Part shown: positions 9,233 through 19,545 of the stretch, in pieces
Numbering within the stretch: the first letter of the stretch is position 1
Layout: each line of letters opens with the position of its first letter
Assembly (NCBI RefSeq): GCF_000003605.2
Contig: NW_003137828.1
Location: 183,242-204,473, forward strand
Direction: 5' to 3'
Source of the DNA: Saccoglossus kowalevskii
Taxonomy: Eukaryota > Hemichordata > Enteropneusta > Harrimaniidae
DNA: 21,232 nucleotides
Made by a program: the position numbers and the translations under genes
The notes under the pieces: model-generated
What the model saw: the letters and a program-made list of their open reading frames with translations, nothing else
The model's database searches: none
Told to the model about the DNA's origin: nothing

Positions 9233-9770
9233 CATAATCTTCAATAAATCTGACTTCAGGCACAAATTGTCAAAATATTCATGTATAGAAATTTCTATAA
9301 TTCTATAATTTTTCTGTATGAGCCACCTACATGTATCACCCCAGCAATGAAAGATGAGGGGAAAGTATTGTCACCAGAATAGTATCAGCATGAGTTGTTT
9401 TCCTATATCAAGTTTGGCATGTTACAAAGTAGAGCCACAGCTTTTTGGTTCATTGTTGTAATGTTCTCTGGTGTTGTGACCTATCATCATGGTGACCCAC
9501 AATATTGTTTTCTGTTAAAACACATGTTGCATGAGTTTAAGTGCATTTATTATTTTAAAGACCTTATTTGCGGTTAGCTTATTGTATTAAAAGTACAAGG
9601 CGAGGCTGACCACAGCTATGGAGTTAACAATCATAATCATACTCCTAACAAGTTGTGATTACCAACTTTGTTTACATACAAATACTCATTACTAATTCTA
9701 TGCATACCATGTAATATAATAAAAAGACCCTTCTAATGAGTTAACCTGGCCAGACGAACATTTATCAGAA
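9233..9770. other. AT-rich stretch, nothing firm
   Basis: It holds a 60-codon ORF (9395-9577) with no recognisable motif, a short repeat of TTCTATAATTC (about 9290-9312) and a TACATGTA octamer near 9329. None supports a feature call. Confidence 0.35.
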
Positions 9771-9852
9771 TTCACAATAGCTCAGTCATTAGAGCCTCTA
9801 CTACCCGGTAGTTGTTGTGCCAGATGTTGTAGTTTTGAACTCCACCTTTGCC
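9771..9852 (+). repeat. tRNA-derived sequence, likely SINE head or tRNA pseudogene
   Basis: TAGCTCAGTCATTAGAGC (9778-9795) matches a tRNA D-arm and box A, with the D-stem pair GCTC/GAGC intact. At the expected distance, GTAGT-TTTGAAC-TCCAC (9829-9845) resembles a T-arm and box B, with three of five stem pairs. The acceptor arms do not pair and the anticodon arm is rearranged (ACTACCCGGTAGT), so it is not a working tRNA and no anticodon can be assigned. The order box A, box B, then unrelated sequence (TTTTTCAATAGTAGGGAG) fits the head of a tRNA-derived SINE whose body may reach about 9930. The tail boundary and target duplication are not visible. Confidence 0.55.
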
Positions 9853-9974
9853 AACTTTTTCAATAGTAGGGAGAACTGTATTTCTTACCAATCTGAGAGT
9901 ATATGTTGTACGTCAGCTGTACAGTCTCAGCCAAGTTGCAAGGTCTGATTTACAATGTTGATTACATGTACTTA

Positions 9975-10405
9975 TATAACTGTACCAGTTCGCAATCTGC
10001 ATATGAATACAACTGTAGCTGTTTTACAATCTGCATATGAATACAACTGTACCAGTTCACAATCTGCATATTAATACAACTGTGCCAATTTACAATCTGC
10101 ATATGAATACAACTGTACCAATTTACAATCTGCATATGAATACAACTGTACCAGTTTTACAATTTGCATATGAATACAACTGTGCCAATTTATAATCTGC
10201 ATATGAATATAACTGTACCAGTTTTACAATTTGCATATGAATACAACTGTACTAGTTCACATTCTGCATATTAATACAACTGTGCCAATTTACAATCTGC
10301 ATATGAATACAACTGTACCTGTTCACAATCTGCATATGAATACAACTGTAGCAATTTACATTCTGCATATGAATACAATTAGCAGTGTTCAATCTGCATA
10401 AAGAC
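9975..10405. repeat. 33 bp minisatellite, 13 copies, CATATG in most units
   Basis: TGCAT marks occur at about 9998, 10032, 10065, 10098, 10131, 10165, 10198, 10232, 10265, 10298, 10331, 10364 and 10395, spaced 33-34 bp except the last at 31. The unit is ACAATCTGCATATGAATACA plus CTGTACCAGTT or CTGTGCCAATT. A higher-order pattern is visible: the pair with CATATTAATACAACTGTGCC recurs 200 bp apart (10065 and 10265, six units), so a block was probably duplicated. Most units carry an E-box-type CATATG and two carry ATTTGCAT, the POU octamer. Simple minisatellite growth explains it; binding roles are inference. Confidence 0.95.
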
Positions 10406-10994
10406 ACAAGGACATGATTCACATTACCATAAGTATTACTTTGTATTACATCTTTTGAACACTATACTTTTCCTGGTCAAAATTGTGCACATTTAATTTA
10501 CATTTTCTTAATTAATTTTGGATGAAATGGACAGTCTCTCATTGACTGTAAGTTTTATTAACGATTTTTGAAAACAAATTATGAGTTTTGTTTTGTGGAG
10601 GTGATAAAGGCTGAATTTTGTATTTAAATGATGAGAAACTGTTGTACAATAATATTAAAATTGATGTGCACATACTACGTATTCCTGTTACATTTGCTGC
10701 TGAAATTGTCTACACGATGGTAGCAAAAATGTTGTGGGTGACTAACCAGATATATGACTAGATCTGGAGATTGCCTTAGCAACAGGTACAGGTTTTAAAT
10801 GCAGAGAAAGTGTATCATTGTTCAATTCTTGTCAAACTTAATTGACTTCAACTATAATGGACAAATATATTATAAGTATACAATGTAAGTGTACACTTTA
10901 ATTAAGCTATTTAAAACCAAAATATGAAATTAAAACTATAATTTTAATGTGTTGACGAAAATAGTGCAATATTGTTGATGTTGACTAGGACTTT
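10406..10994. other. AT-rich stretch, nothing firm
   Basis: No ORF, RNA-like fold or repeat is supported on either strand. Confidence 0.4.
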
Positions 10995-11025
10995 TTATGC
11001 ATGCATTCTTAAAAGAATTGCATAA
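10995..11025. repeat. Near-perfect 31 bp palindrome
   Basis: TTATGCATGCATTCTT is followed by its near reverse complement AAAAGAATTGCATAA. The outer TTATGCA/TGCATAA pair is perfect, with small bulges inside. It contains ATGCATAAT-like POU/homeodomain sites. It could be a dimeric protein site or a chance palindrome in AT-rich DNA. Confidence 0.4.
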
Positions 11026-11139
11026 TATCAATGTAATTTGTTCGAATAATGAATGAACTAATTTTACTCTCATTATAAATTCATAGAATAATATACAACA
11101 TTAGAGCATTTAATAATAAAACATATCTCACAAATGATG

Positions 11140-11153
11140 GTTGCCATGGAAAC
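11140..11153. promoter_or_regulatory. RFX X-box-like site GTTGCCATGGAAAC
   Basis: GTTGCCATGGAAAC matches the RFX X-box (GTTGCC-2-GGYAAC) with one deviation, A for the pyrimidine in the right half. Sequence downstream to about 11470 is of higher complexity than its surroundings, with TTCCTCAT twice and clustered TGATTA/TTGATTAA homeodomain-type sites, so this may be the edge of a regulatory element. Confidence 0.4.
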
Positions 11154-12277
11154 AAAACATTACTTTCAGTTAATCCATCGTCTTTAACTGGGATTCGTCA
11201 AGCTTTCAAGCAATCGAAGATAGTTCGTTCACCCTTCCTCATTTGACATTTAGCGTAGATCTAGGGTTGGCTCTATATAATCTCACTAACACTAATTGTT
11301 AAACCTTCCTCATCAGACAGTTGTTAATTTTCTTTCTCGATAGACTTAACTATTGATTAAATATTTTAATATAACCTTGATTAGTGAATGATTAATGAAG
11401 TATGTTTTTATATTTCATATATACAGCTTTATCTAGGTGTTTATCTGAATCATATTTAAGTCAAATATAAAAATTATACATGTATGTAAATATTATAATA
11501 ATTTATTTTTTCAATGAATTCAGTAATCAGTTATACTTTCTCCATGCTAATAGAAACATCTTTTATTAGGCCTCAGCATCGTTGAGTTTTTTTTCATTAT
11601 TGATATTTTAAATAAACTACATAACACAATAACGGGGAAATATTAATTTTTCTATATAATAATGAAATTAATAAACACATATTCCATTCTCACTATGGTC
11701 AATTTTATTTTCATTATATAAATATCTTTTATAAGACTGCAATTATAATAAAAGTAATTAAGACAAACATATTTAATGTGAATATGGTTAGTGATATTTT
11801 GATTATTTTTCTGATGAGTGTATTTTTTCTAACATTATGACAGTGAAATGTTTATAGTAATTTATGAAAACGTATTCCACCTTTTACTGAATATGCTTTT
11901 AGTTTGTTGATTCTTGGCAGGTGTTTTTGATATTTCATTCATAGTATGTCATTATTCATTTTCATATGCTAAACTACTTTAAATAACTTTTCTAGATCAG
12001 TTTTAGCAATTATATTAGTAAAAAAAAATCGCGAAAAAATGCAGCAGTGAAAATTTCTTTATGTATTATGTTGGAGTGATTTTATTGAGTCAGAGTCATT
12101 TTCTGAAAATTTCATAAAAGTTTGACTTTAAATTACATGTCAAGTTAGGTCATCTTCGTCTTTCACAAAATAAACCTACAAAACTTGCTCTTTATGTTTT
12201 GATAAACAAATTATCAAGATCTGCAGCTAATGGGAAATTAGGTCCACGAAAATTATATAAAATTCATATAAATTTTT
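11154..12277. other. AT-rich stretch; 11160-11400 more complex, possible regulatory DNA
   Basis: CCTTCCTCATTTGACA (about 11234) and CCTTCCTCATCAGACA (about 11304) form an imperfect direct repeat, followed by TTGATTAAAT, TTGATTAG and TGATTAATG. No ORF or RNA is seen. The remainder is low-complexity. Confidence 0.3.
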
Positions 12278-12298
12278 AAAATGCTGCAGCAGCATTTT
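12278..12298. repeat. Hairpin-forming inverted repeat with triplet loop
   Basis: AAAATGCTG (12278-12286) and CAGCATTTT (12290-12298) are exact reverse complements around a CAG loop, forming a 9 bp stem. It sits about midway in a looser frame set by GTTAGGTCAT (12144-12153) and ATGACCTAAC (12346-12355). There is no T-run after it that would suggest a Pol III terminator. Confidence 0.5.
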
Positions 12299-13207
12299 GG
12301 GGGTATTCATGTATTCAGTTTAAATTGTGCCTATTTTCAAAATATATGACCTAACCTTTGGTTTTCTATAAATACACAAAGAACACTTCAACACTTTTTT
12401 TGAATTAAATGTACATGTGCGATAAGAGTTATTTTTGATTGGTTTGTGTTCATATTCCAGCATACAGGAGTACACACTGAATGTCTAGACGCGAAAATAA
12501 ACCAAAAAAAGGATGGAAATCAAAAATGGAAAGTTGCATCAATAATTCAATGAGATATTAATTCCCAAGAGTTTAGGCGTAATGTTTGAAAGATGACTAT
12601 GATCATATCTTGTGAATTATATTTATCCATTACAGATATGATAGACACCTTCCATCATGAATGTTAACTGGGCGTGTCAGCATTCTCTACAACAACACTC
12701 TTTTCATTAATACATTTTTTTTCTTGCAAATACACTTTTTTCTCAACATCCAACCTTTGGTGTTACAAATTTGTTTACGCGAACTGTATTTATCTGTATA
12801 TTTTTGTCTTAACAGTTAGAATTTGACATTGCATTTATAATTTGAGCAACTTGGTGTGGAAATATTCAGATTTTAGGTTGCTCACAGGAGAACGAAACTG
12901 CATGATAGTCTTTAAATGCATAAGGAACGCATAGAAATATGCAACAGTTGTAAAAATAATATAAAATAAAGATTGTGTAATAATAGAAAAGTAAAAGAAA
13001 ACCAAAAAAATAGTAAAAAAAAAAAGAAAAATTATGTGATTGGATGGTAACCAACATCAAAGATGAACGGATTCACATTAGTCTAAGATCATTTTGAACA
13101 AACAAATTCTGTTCAGAATTATCGCAAACCTAACTGATCTATGAGTATGTGTATTACCCAAAGGTGAGATTATCATTGCTTACAATCTATCAGTGGTCTC
13201 CTTGACA
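12299..13207. other. AT-rich stretch, nothing firm
   Basis: It contains an A-rich, purine-rich run (12940-13032). The minus-strand ORF here (F/Y-rich) is a by-product of that run. No feature is supported. Confidence 0.4.
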
Positions 13208-13460
13208 TTTAACCTTTTCACCACCAGACTTTCTCGTCCAAATTTGTCTGCATTTTTTTCATATATTCTTATTTAAATATTTCTGGAAATGAACCCCAAT
13301 TTTGGGGACATCAGTCTAAATTTGAGTCAATTTTCAGTTTTTATCCCCAAAATTTGGTTATTTTTGTCCTAATCTTTCAAAAGAAAGTGCAGACTATAAA
13401 TAGGACTATTTTGTTAATTTGTGATGAAAAAAAGTAACTAGTGGTGAAAAAGGTGAAAAT
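13208..13460. mobile_element. Small TIR element (MITE), CCTTTTCACCAC ends
   Basis: The left end ATTTAACCTTTTCACCACCA and right end AGTGGTGAAAAAGGTGAAAAT are imperfect inverted repeats of about 18 bp enclosing about 250 bp without coding capacity. Inside, CCCCAATTTTGGGG (13294-13307) forms a 6 bp stem. GCAGACTATAAA near the right end is shared at the equivalent position with the element at 15082, suggesting a divergent relative of one family. No target duplication is clear. Confidence 0.65.
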
Positions 13461-15081
13461 TCTTCTTTTTACAGAGTTTCATGTGCTTCATTTAAACAAG
13501 CTCCTAACCAATAGCATGGTAGCTCTTACTTTGAAACTCTCACCAGCTACCAGCTAGTAAAAACAGAAAATATGTTTTCAACACTTCAATATGTGCCTCT
13601 TAGTTAAAACTTAGCTTGTGAAAGAGTCAGTCTTTTTACATCATTTTATCAAAGTCAAAAATGCTGTTAGTACAATCATATTTAGAACAGAAACCATCGT
13701 TTTTTATTGAACAAAAATTCTGCCATGCAAACATATTCAAACATCACATTTACTGGAAGCAAGAAAGGTAAAGTATTGTTAGTAAGATCATCTGCCAGTT
13801 TAAAATGATCTACTAACAGACAAGAATGTAACACTATTTGATGGCAAAAACAAGTCTTGTGGCTTTGTCACACTTGACTATCTTTGCAGCCATTTGTGTC
13901 AAGGTCTATTGTGTGAGTCATGTTTAATGAATGAGCTGTGGGAGCTGGAAGTAATAATAACATTCTTTTTATAATCAATTTCAATTTTGAATATTTGTTT
14001 CATTCAAATAACATCATTTGCACTGTTGAAATAGGAATTTATTTGTTTTCATTCATTTTTTTAGAAATATGACAATATTGTTTACTAAACTTACAAAACA
14101 AAAGAATGGGATATTTATACAATATTTTGAAACCAGTCCGTTCTTGCTCATGTGTGAAATCATTTTTTGGCTCCATTTTGGAGACGAAATTAAATTCCAT
14201 GATGATAATAGTTCACAACCAGTTTTATCAATTTCAAATTCAAGCTTGTTTTTGTTATCCATCGTAGCATATCATCTATGAAATTCACAGGATAGTTTCA
14301 ATTCTCTAATTTCCTTTGCTTTTGACAGCTACCTTCTGTTCGAGAATATACCATCCTGCCTATTGTTCAAAGACTGCATTCATTTTAAAATGTATCAATT
14401 TTTTTTTCCTGACACATTGTCATTAAAGCGCCACATTAGTTACCTTGTATCATGTTTGAAATGAGTCCCATGCAACATGTACAATGTATGTAAAGTATAT
14501 TATTGCTTTTAATACACCACATTTGAAAACATGCAGTGACTGTGACGCATAAGGTAGATTATTCCAAGTGTTCTACTAATTTGTTAGAGATGATGGTCAA
14601 CAGCTAATTTATGCAAGATATATATCATATAAATACAAACATTATAATGATTTTTCCAAATTCAACAGTTGCTATATTTAGTGCATTATGTAAAGTCATT
14701 AACAATATACACAAAATGAATTTATCTGAATGTTATATTAGAAGTGATGCTCACCTGTATTTTATCGATTTATGTATAACGACAATGTGTCTTTTAATAA
14801 ATGTTCCTTTTAGAAATCAAAATCTAATAATTTCTAAAGTTTGATATTGTTGATAAATTTATGCTAACCAGCGGTTTATTTATATATACACTGTGCAAAT
14901 TGTAATAAAAAAATTGAAAATCAATAGTAGTGCAAATGCGCAACTCAAAATACAATATAAGTTCAGTTTCATGAAAAATCATAATAAAAGCAAAATCTTT
15001 TTAATGAACATAAACATTGAAAGCTACCTGTGCACGCTGATTATAGAAAACAAATTGATCACAAACATTTTTTTTTGTCTT
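13461..15081. other. AT-rich desert, no feature supported
   Basis: Overlapping ORFs on both strands near 14053-14281 and further small ORFs at 14611-14844 and 14893-15102 lack motifs and are I/N/K/F-rich as expected from composition. No repeat unit or RNA fold stands out. Confidence 0.4.
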
Positions 15082-15300
15082 AATCCTTTGAGTGCCAGAT
15101 AATCCTTTGCCAAAATTCAGTGCAAATATTTTAACATTTTATTTTGATCCATACAGACAGTTTCAGATATTGCTTTTAGTTTTGAATCAAAAGATTTGTC
15201 AATTTTTATTAACATTTCATTTGGGGGAAGAGCAGACTATAAAACAAAATCATTTTGCAGATGGTGCCAAATGTTGACAATGCCTGGCACTCAATGCAAT
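15082..15300. mobile_element. Small TIR element (MITE), TTGAGTGCCAG ends
   Basis: TTGAGTGCCAG (15088-15098) and CTGGCACTCAA (15284-15294) are perfect 11 bp inverted repeats. The left end reads TAATCCTTTGAGTGCC, a form I remember as widespread among animal MITEs. GCAGACTATAAAACAAAATC lies about 55 bp from the right end, as in the relative at 13208. The ORF covering the interior has no transposase features. Target duplication cannot be fixed. Confidence 0.75.
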
Positions 15301-16170
15301 GTTTGATGCATGTGCACTTCTATTTATTAGAGATATGCTACTAATAGAGGAATTACAGTACACTTCATTAGATGTATTTGAATATATTTTGAATTTAAAG
15401 GGCGGTGGTTGTCGCGCAGAAAGTGTTCGAATTTCATGTAAACAAACATTGTATTATACACACGTTGTATACATTGCTATGAGGACAGGACTTAGCGTGA
15501 TGACCACCACTCTTTTATAACCCGCTTCAGTCACCTACTTTTGCAAACTCCGTGTTGAACATTAAGACCACCTGCTTTTGCAGTTGAACCTCCTAATGAA
15601 TATTTAAAAAAGCGCTCTACACATAGTAATCTTACTTGTTACAGTTTTGAAATTGGAAACCAAATCACTCAATAGTACCATCAGTATTCACAAGATGCAT
15701 GTATTTAATAGTCTGAAATATGCTATGATGTCATTATATTGGAATTTTAGTGTTAAATATTTCCTTCTTCACATTCCTTTACACAATATATACTGTAACT
15801 ACCTGTCAAAAATAAAATACTTTAGTCATAAAACTGAATTATCTTAGGATAGCTTCTATTTTTGCATCCATCAGATGATGATATAAAAACAAACTGACAG
15901 GGCAGTTACGGGAGTTAAATTCCAGGAGGGGTGATGATATTGAAATTTTGAAAATATCATATTGCTTTATCTACCAGGATAACACATGGAATTTGCATGA
16001 TATATGTAGTAATGCTGGTCTCAAACCCTACAAAGTGTAAAATAAATGACTTTATAAATTGTGTTTTTAGTTCTCAATTCAGCTTTGTTGTGAAAATCAC
16101 TTCCTGTGATGTGAAATATTGTTTTATTCTACAATCCATCAATCATTTTAGTGGCTAACATTTATGCATT
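15301..16170. other. AT-rich stretch with imperfect CACCTRCTTTTGCA direct repeats
   Basis: CACCTACTTTTGCAAACTC (about 15532) and CACCTGCTTTTGCAGTTGA (about 15570) are imperfect direct repeats about 38 bp apart, with ACCACC-type words nearby. This resembles old 'gaccacctg' short tandem repeats of marine invertebrates from memory; only two units remain. Otherwise nothing is supported. Confidence 0.35.
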
Positions 16171-16383
16171 CTAAAGTCTTCTCAAAATCTGTACCATGAA
16201 TCTAAGATCAAAATGGACTTTCCTCTCTGGTGCTTTCATCATAAATAACATGTCAGCAGTTTCGTAATTGTTTCTTGGTCTGAATCCAAACATACATTCT
16301 TGTTCCTGTCTCTTGGCAAAACATCTTGTTTCACTTGCAAAGAACATGCTGACATTTTTTAAATAAATCACATGAAAATTCAA
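16171..16383 (-). pseudogene. Decayed LINE reverse-transcriptase fragment
   Basis: The 70-codon minus-strand reading holds CMFGFRPRNNYETADMLFMM, which lines up with the LINE RT segment of type QCGFRPGRST-TDMIF-LRQ. About 18 residues later HFDLRFMVQIL aligns with the segment DLYMVFVDL that leads into motif A. In working enzymes that segment contains the catalytic Asp; here the matching position is Gln, and a stop follows (RRL then TAG). Upstream and downstream sequence shows no further RT motifs, including no DD box. This is therefore a short, dead piece of a non-LTR retrotransposon, where the intact enzyme would reverse-transcribe LINE RNA at a nicked target. The clade (CR1, Jockey, RTE or other) cannot be told. 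The match is from memory of the motif. Confidence 0.5.
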
Positions 16384-17926
16384 TGCAAGGAATATATGGA
16401 GGCTGGAATTGAGACAATTTGCTGTAATAGAAAGTAGATTAACTCTTCCCTGTGCAGGTATTTTGTTGCTTTCCTCTAAGGAACATCAATGGTGTGTAAA
16501 ACTGCAGCTTCCGTGTGTTCATGAAGAGAAATGAGTTGAATTTTATTGTGTCACTACATGTATGTTTTCATACCTAAGGGTTTGGCCATTAACAACTTTA
16601 GGGGGGGCATATTTCAGAAAGAAATCTTCACATAAAAATTGAAAAAGAACAACAACTTTATTCATAAAACAGCTCAAATGCATTTAATAATAAAAGGAAA
16701 GCAACAAACAAAGGTACAGCATTAAAAAATAAGCAAAGAAAAAAAATAATGTGCAAAGTCTTTCTACCATCTCCCCCACAGAATATCTAAATTCTAGCCC
16801 CTTATATATTTATCTGAGAAACAGCTAGGACTACTTTGTGTTGTGGAGGGTTACATCATTGATAATTGCTGTGGTGGGTCAATAATGAGTATTGGTATTT
16901 TCACTGTATGTCGTTCTAGACTTTGTCCAAAGAAAAGTTCATGAAAAGCGTAGTCTAAGCTTCTGAAAAAATGTTGTGTATTCAGTTCTTTGGAATGAAA
17001 GTCAACAGTGAACAATATTTTATTATAAAAAAAAACTTTACTTTGAGCAAAGTTGTCCATATAATGTAACAATACATGGCGTTAATGCATTTCAATCTTA
17101 AAAACCCATAATTTTATCACATCATGAAAGGCTCCGTGAATAGCCAAAATAAATGAGAAATACACAGTTGAAATTAAATAAAGTAATTAAAGAGATTTTT
17201 ACACTACAAAATATTCCTTCATCAACACACAATGTAAAATATTTCAAAATAAAAAAAATGGGCACAGTTCAAACTTCATGAATAATATCCCCTCCCAAAA
17301 TATTTGTTTACATCAATATTCTCATATTTGCTTTTTGTGTGTATAACGCAATTTGGATGTATTCTAGGTGGCTTTAATTGAAGAAAACAAATTAGATACG
17401 TTTTACTGAACTTCCTAAGCCCATGAAGCAAACAGGATTCTTCACATATCTGTAATTTTTTATATTTTTGTATCTCTACTGTAAAGGTTTAATGAGAAAT
17501 GAGATATTTGAGAAGAATTAATCAGAAATATTAAATTCAGATTCACATTAAAATGATTTCTTGTCATTAGATAACAATTAAAGTTACAAATCTCGGCTGT
17601 GCGCTTATTCTTGAATGATTGTAGTAGGTTTGCTTGTTTCCTAATAATGCTGATGCATGTCTCATTTCTCTTTGAAGTGGTGTCCATTTCATTCTACTCT
17701 ACTTATAGACTTGAAAATTACCCATACTTTAACATTGCTAAATTAAATGGAATTGCAATAATTACTTATTACTCTGAAGTCTGCATGTTGAGGAGATTTA
17801 AAATTGTTACAAAATGAAGACAAAATATAAAGTGTATCAAAATAGATGTAAGTCAGTACTACAACTCACTAAATAATTGTGTTCTGCACAAGCTCCAACA
17901 GATAATAGGCAGTGTTATTATTTCTG
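16384..17926. other. AT-rich desert, no feature supported
   Basis: A G-run (GGGGGGG at about 16601) and A-rich patches occur. Minus-strand ORFs at 16851-17072 and 17460-17687 and a plus ORF at 17599-17817 show no motif. A TACATGTA octamer lies near 16556. No RT sequence continuing from the LINE fragment was found. Confidence 0.4.
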
Positions 17927-17961
17927 CCACTAGAGGGCACTATGGTACCACTAGAGGGGGC
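17927..17961 (+). promoter_or_regulatory. Tandem CTCF-like motifs
   Basis: CCACTAGAGGGCAC (17927-17940) matches the CTCF core consensus CCASYAGRKGGCRS at all 14 positions. CCACTAGAGGGGGC (17948-17961) matches except for one position (G for C). Both face the same way and start 21 bp apart, about two helical turns. CTCF is a conserved bilaterian zinc-finger architectural protein, so same-orientation adjacent sites could mark a domain boundary. Occupancy is inference. Confidence 0.5.
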
Positions 17962-18564
17962 TGAATACTTTTTCTTCAAATATTGATGTTTTGCTTATTT
18001 GTTTTGTACAATTCCTATTATGTGGCTCATAGTATCTCAGTATTCCTAACATTATTTTTTTTCTACATTTAGAAATTTCTCTTAATTTTGTTGTTGCTAT
18101 ATCAGCGTGATATCAACATCCATCTTAAATTGTGGTTGCTTATAATACCGTTGCTACCGAGTATTTTATAGTATAAAAAACGAGTATGGCATTGACATTT
18201 CCTTCTTCTAATCAAATTTTTATTTGCAATCCAATTTAATAAAGAAAAAAATGTGATCATAAACCTGAATGTCAATCAGAAAAAGTAATATTACATAGAG
18301 ATATCGACTGTTGTAGCATATGGTGCCCTATCTCTGGACTTGATTATACATATTGATGACCAAAGCTAATAGTAACAGTAAAATGTGAGCACTCTACCTA
18401 AGACTTTTAATGAAATAACAGCATTGTCATTTATGTTTCTGACTTGAATTCACTGTGATGTGTTCCTTCACCTGAATTAATCACATAAAGTCTAATATAA
18501 TCTGATCTATTCTATTCTAAGTTAATCGTGTCTTGTTTATGCTCTTCTATTATGATTTGTTTGA
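17962..18564. other. AT-rich stretch, nothing firm
   Basis: Apart from a few interrupted TCTATTCTA words just before the microsatellite (about 18505-18519), no feature is supported. Confidence 0.35.
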
Positions 18565-18647
18565 TTCTATTCTATTCTATTCTATTCTATTCTATTCTAT
18601 TCTATTCTATTCTATTCTATTCTATTCTATTCTATTCTATTCTATTC
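18565..18647. repeat. (TTCTA)16 pentanucleotide microsatellite
   Basis: Sixteen uninterrupted TTCTA units (18565-18644) are followed by TTC. Perfection implies recent or ongoing slippage. The open frames across it simply translate the repeat (SILFY). The unit is the same as the ATTCT tail on the retroposon-like insert at 19913, read on the other strand, so it may have grown from a retroposon tail. Confidence 0.98.
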
Positions 18648-19025
18648 CTCATCACTGTACAAAAACACATTACCAGCGCTCACCAAGGCAGCTCAACAGA
18701 CAAATATTTTGCAATGTATTTAGGTCATGCTTAAAGCCTTGCTGAGGAAAATATGATTAACATAGTGAATCTATGTCAGTATACATGTAATATGGTCATT
18801 CAGAGAATGAGGAAGTATGGTCATTAACGTTTGAAAATACAGATGAATAGCATGTAAACCAAGTAATAAAGATCAGGAAGTGAATTTCAAGGGAGACACT
18901 CTAGTCAATGAGAATAGAGTGATATTCATAATTCATTGCTTGCAGAACACCTGTGAAATGTTACCGTAGTTTATATGACATGTCCATCTTCTCATCATTT
19001 GAAATTCTCACATTTTCAAGGAATA
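18648..19025. other. AT-rich stretch, nothing firm
   Basis: Several GAGAATGAGGAAG-like purine-rich words occur, but no ORF, RNA or repeat unit is supported. A TACATGTA octamer lies near 18782. Confidence 0.35.
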
Positions 19026-19545
19026 TGTATTTATACATTTCATACACAATTAAATGCCCTGTAACCTGGATTTTGTATACATTTCATACACAATTAAATG
19101 CCCTGTAACCTGGATTTTGTATACATTTATAATTTGATAGACAATTGAATGCCCTGTAACCTGGATTTTGTATACATTTATAATTTGATAGACAATTGAA
19201 TGCCCTGTAACCTGGATTTTGTATACATTTATAATTTGATAGACAATTAAATGCCCTGTAACCTGGATTTTGTATACATTTATAATTTGATAGACAATTG
19301 AAAGCCCTATAACCTGGATTTTGTATGCATTTATAATTCGATAGACAATTGAATGCCCTGTAACCTGGATTTTGTATGCATTTATAATTTGATAGACAAT
19401 TGAATGCCCTGTATTTTGTATACATGAATATATATTCAATACACAGTTATAGAAATGCCTTGAAACCTGCATTTCAAATGCACTAGCCTTATATAATTTG
19501 TATACAATTAAATGCCCTATAACCTGCATTTTCAAGATTAAACTT
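19026..19545. repeat. 51 bp minisatellite, about ten copies
   Basis: The word ATGCCCTGTAACCTGGATTT repeats with starts at about 19054, 19098, 19149, 19200, 19251, 19302, 19353 and 19404, plus decayed copies at about 19454 and 19512. The first interval is 44 bp (the unit lacks the TAATTTGATA part), the next six are exactly 51 bp, and the last two are 50 and 58. Outer units are more diverged, as usual for growth from the centre. Because 51 is 17 codons, the minus strand stays open in two frames, giving 167- and 113-codon ORFs of repeating 17-residue units (for example HSIVYQIINVYKIQVTG). There is no sign that either is translated. Confidence 0.96.

Noticed and set aside
9771-9852. Functional tRNA gene
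   Set aside because: The acceptor stem does not pair, the anticodon arm is rearranged and the T-stem is damaged.
9975-10405. CRISPR array
   Set aside because: The repeats are head-to-tail without unique spacers, in an animal-type genome with no cas genes.
12144-12355. TIR element bounded by GTTAGGTCAT and ATGACCTAAC
   Set aside because: A 10 bp inverted match within 200 bp is expected several times by chance in a window this size; there is no target duplication and no second copy.
15092-15277. 61-codon ORF
   Set aside because: It lies wholly inside the TTGAGTGCCAG MITE and has no transposase or other motif.
18528-18745. Two overlapping plus-strand ORFs of about 70 codons
   Set aside because: They translate the TTCTA microsatellite (repeating SILFY) plus random flanks; there is no independent coding evidence.
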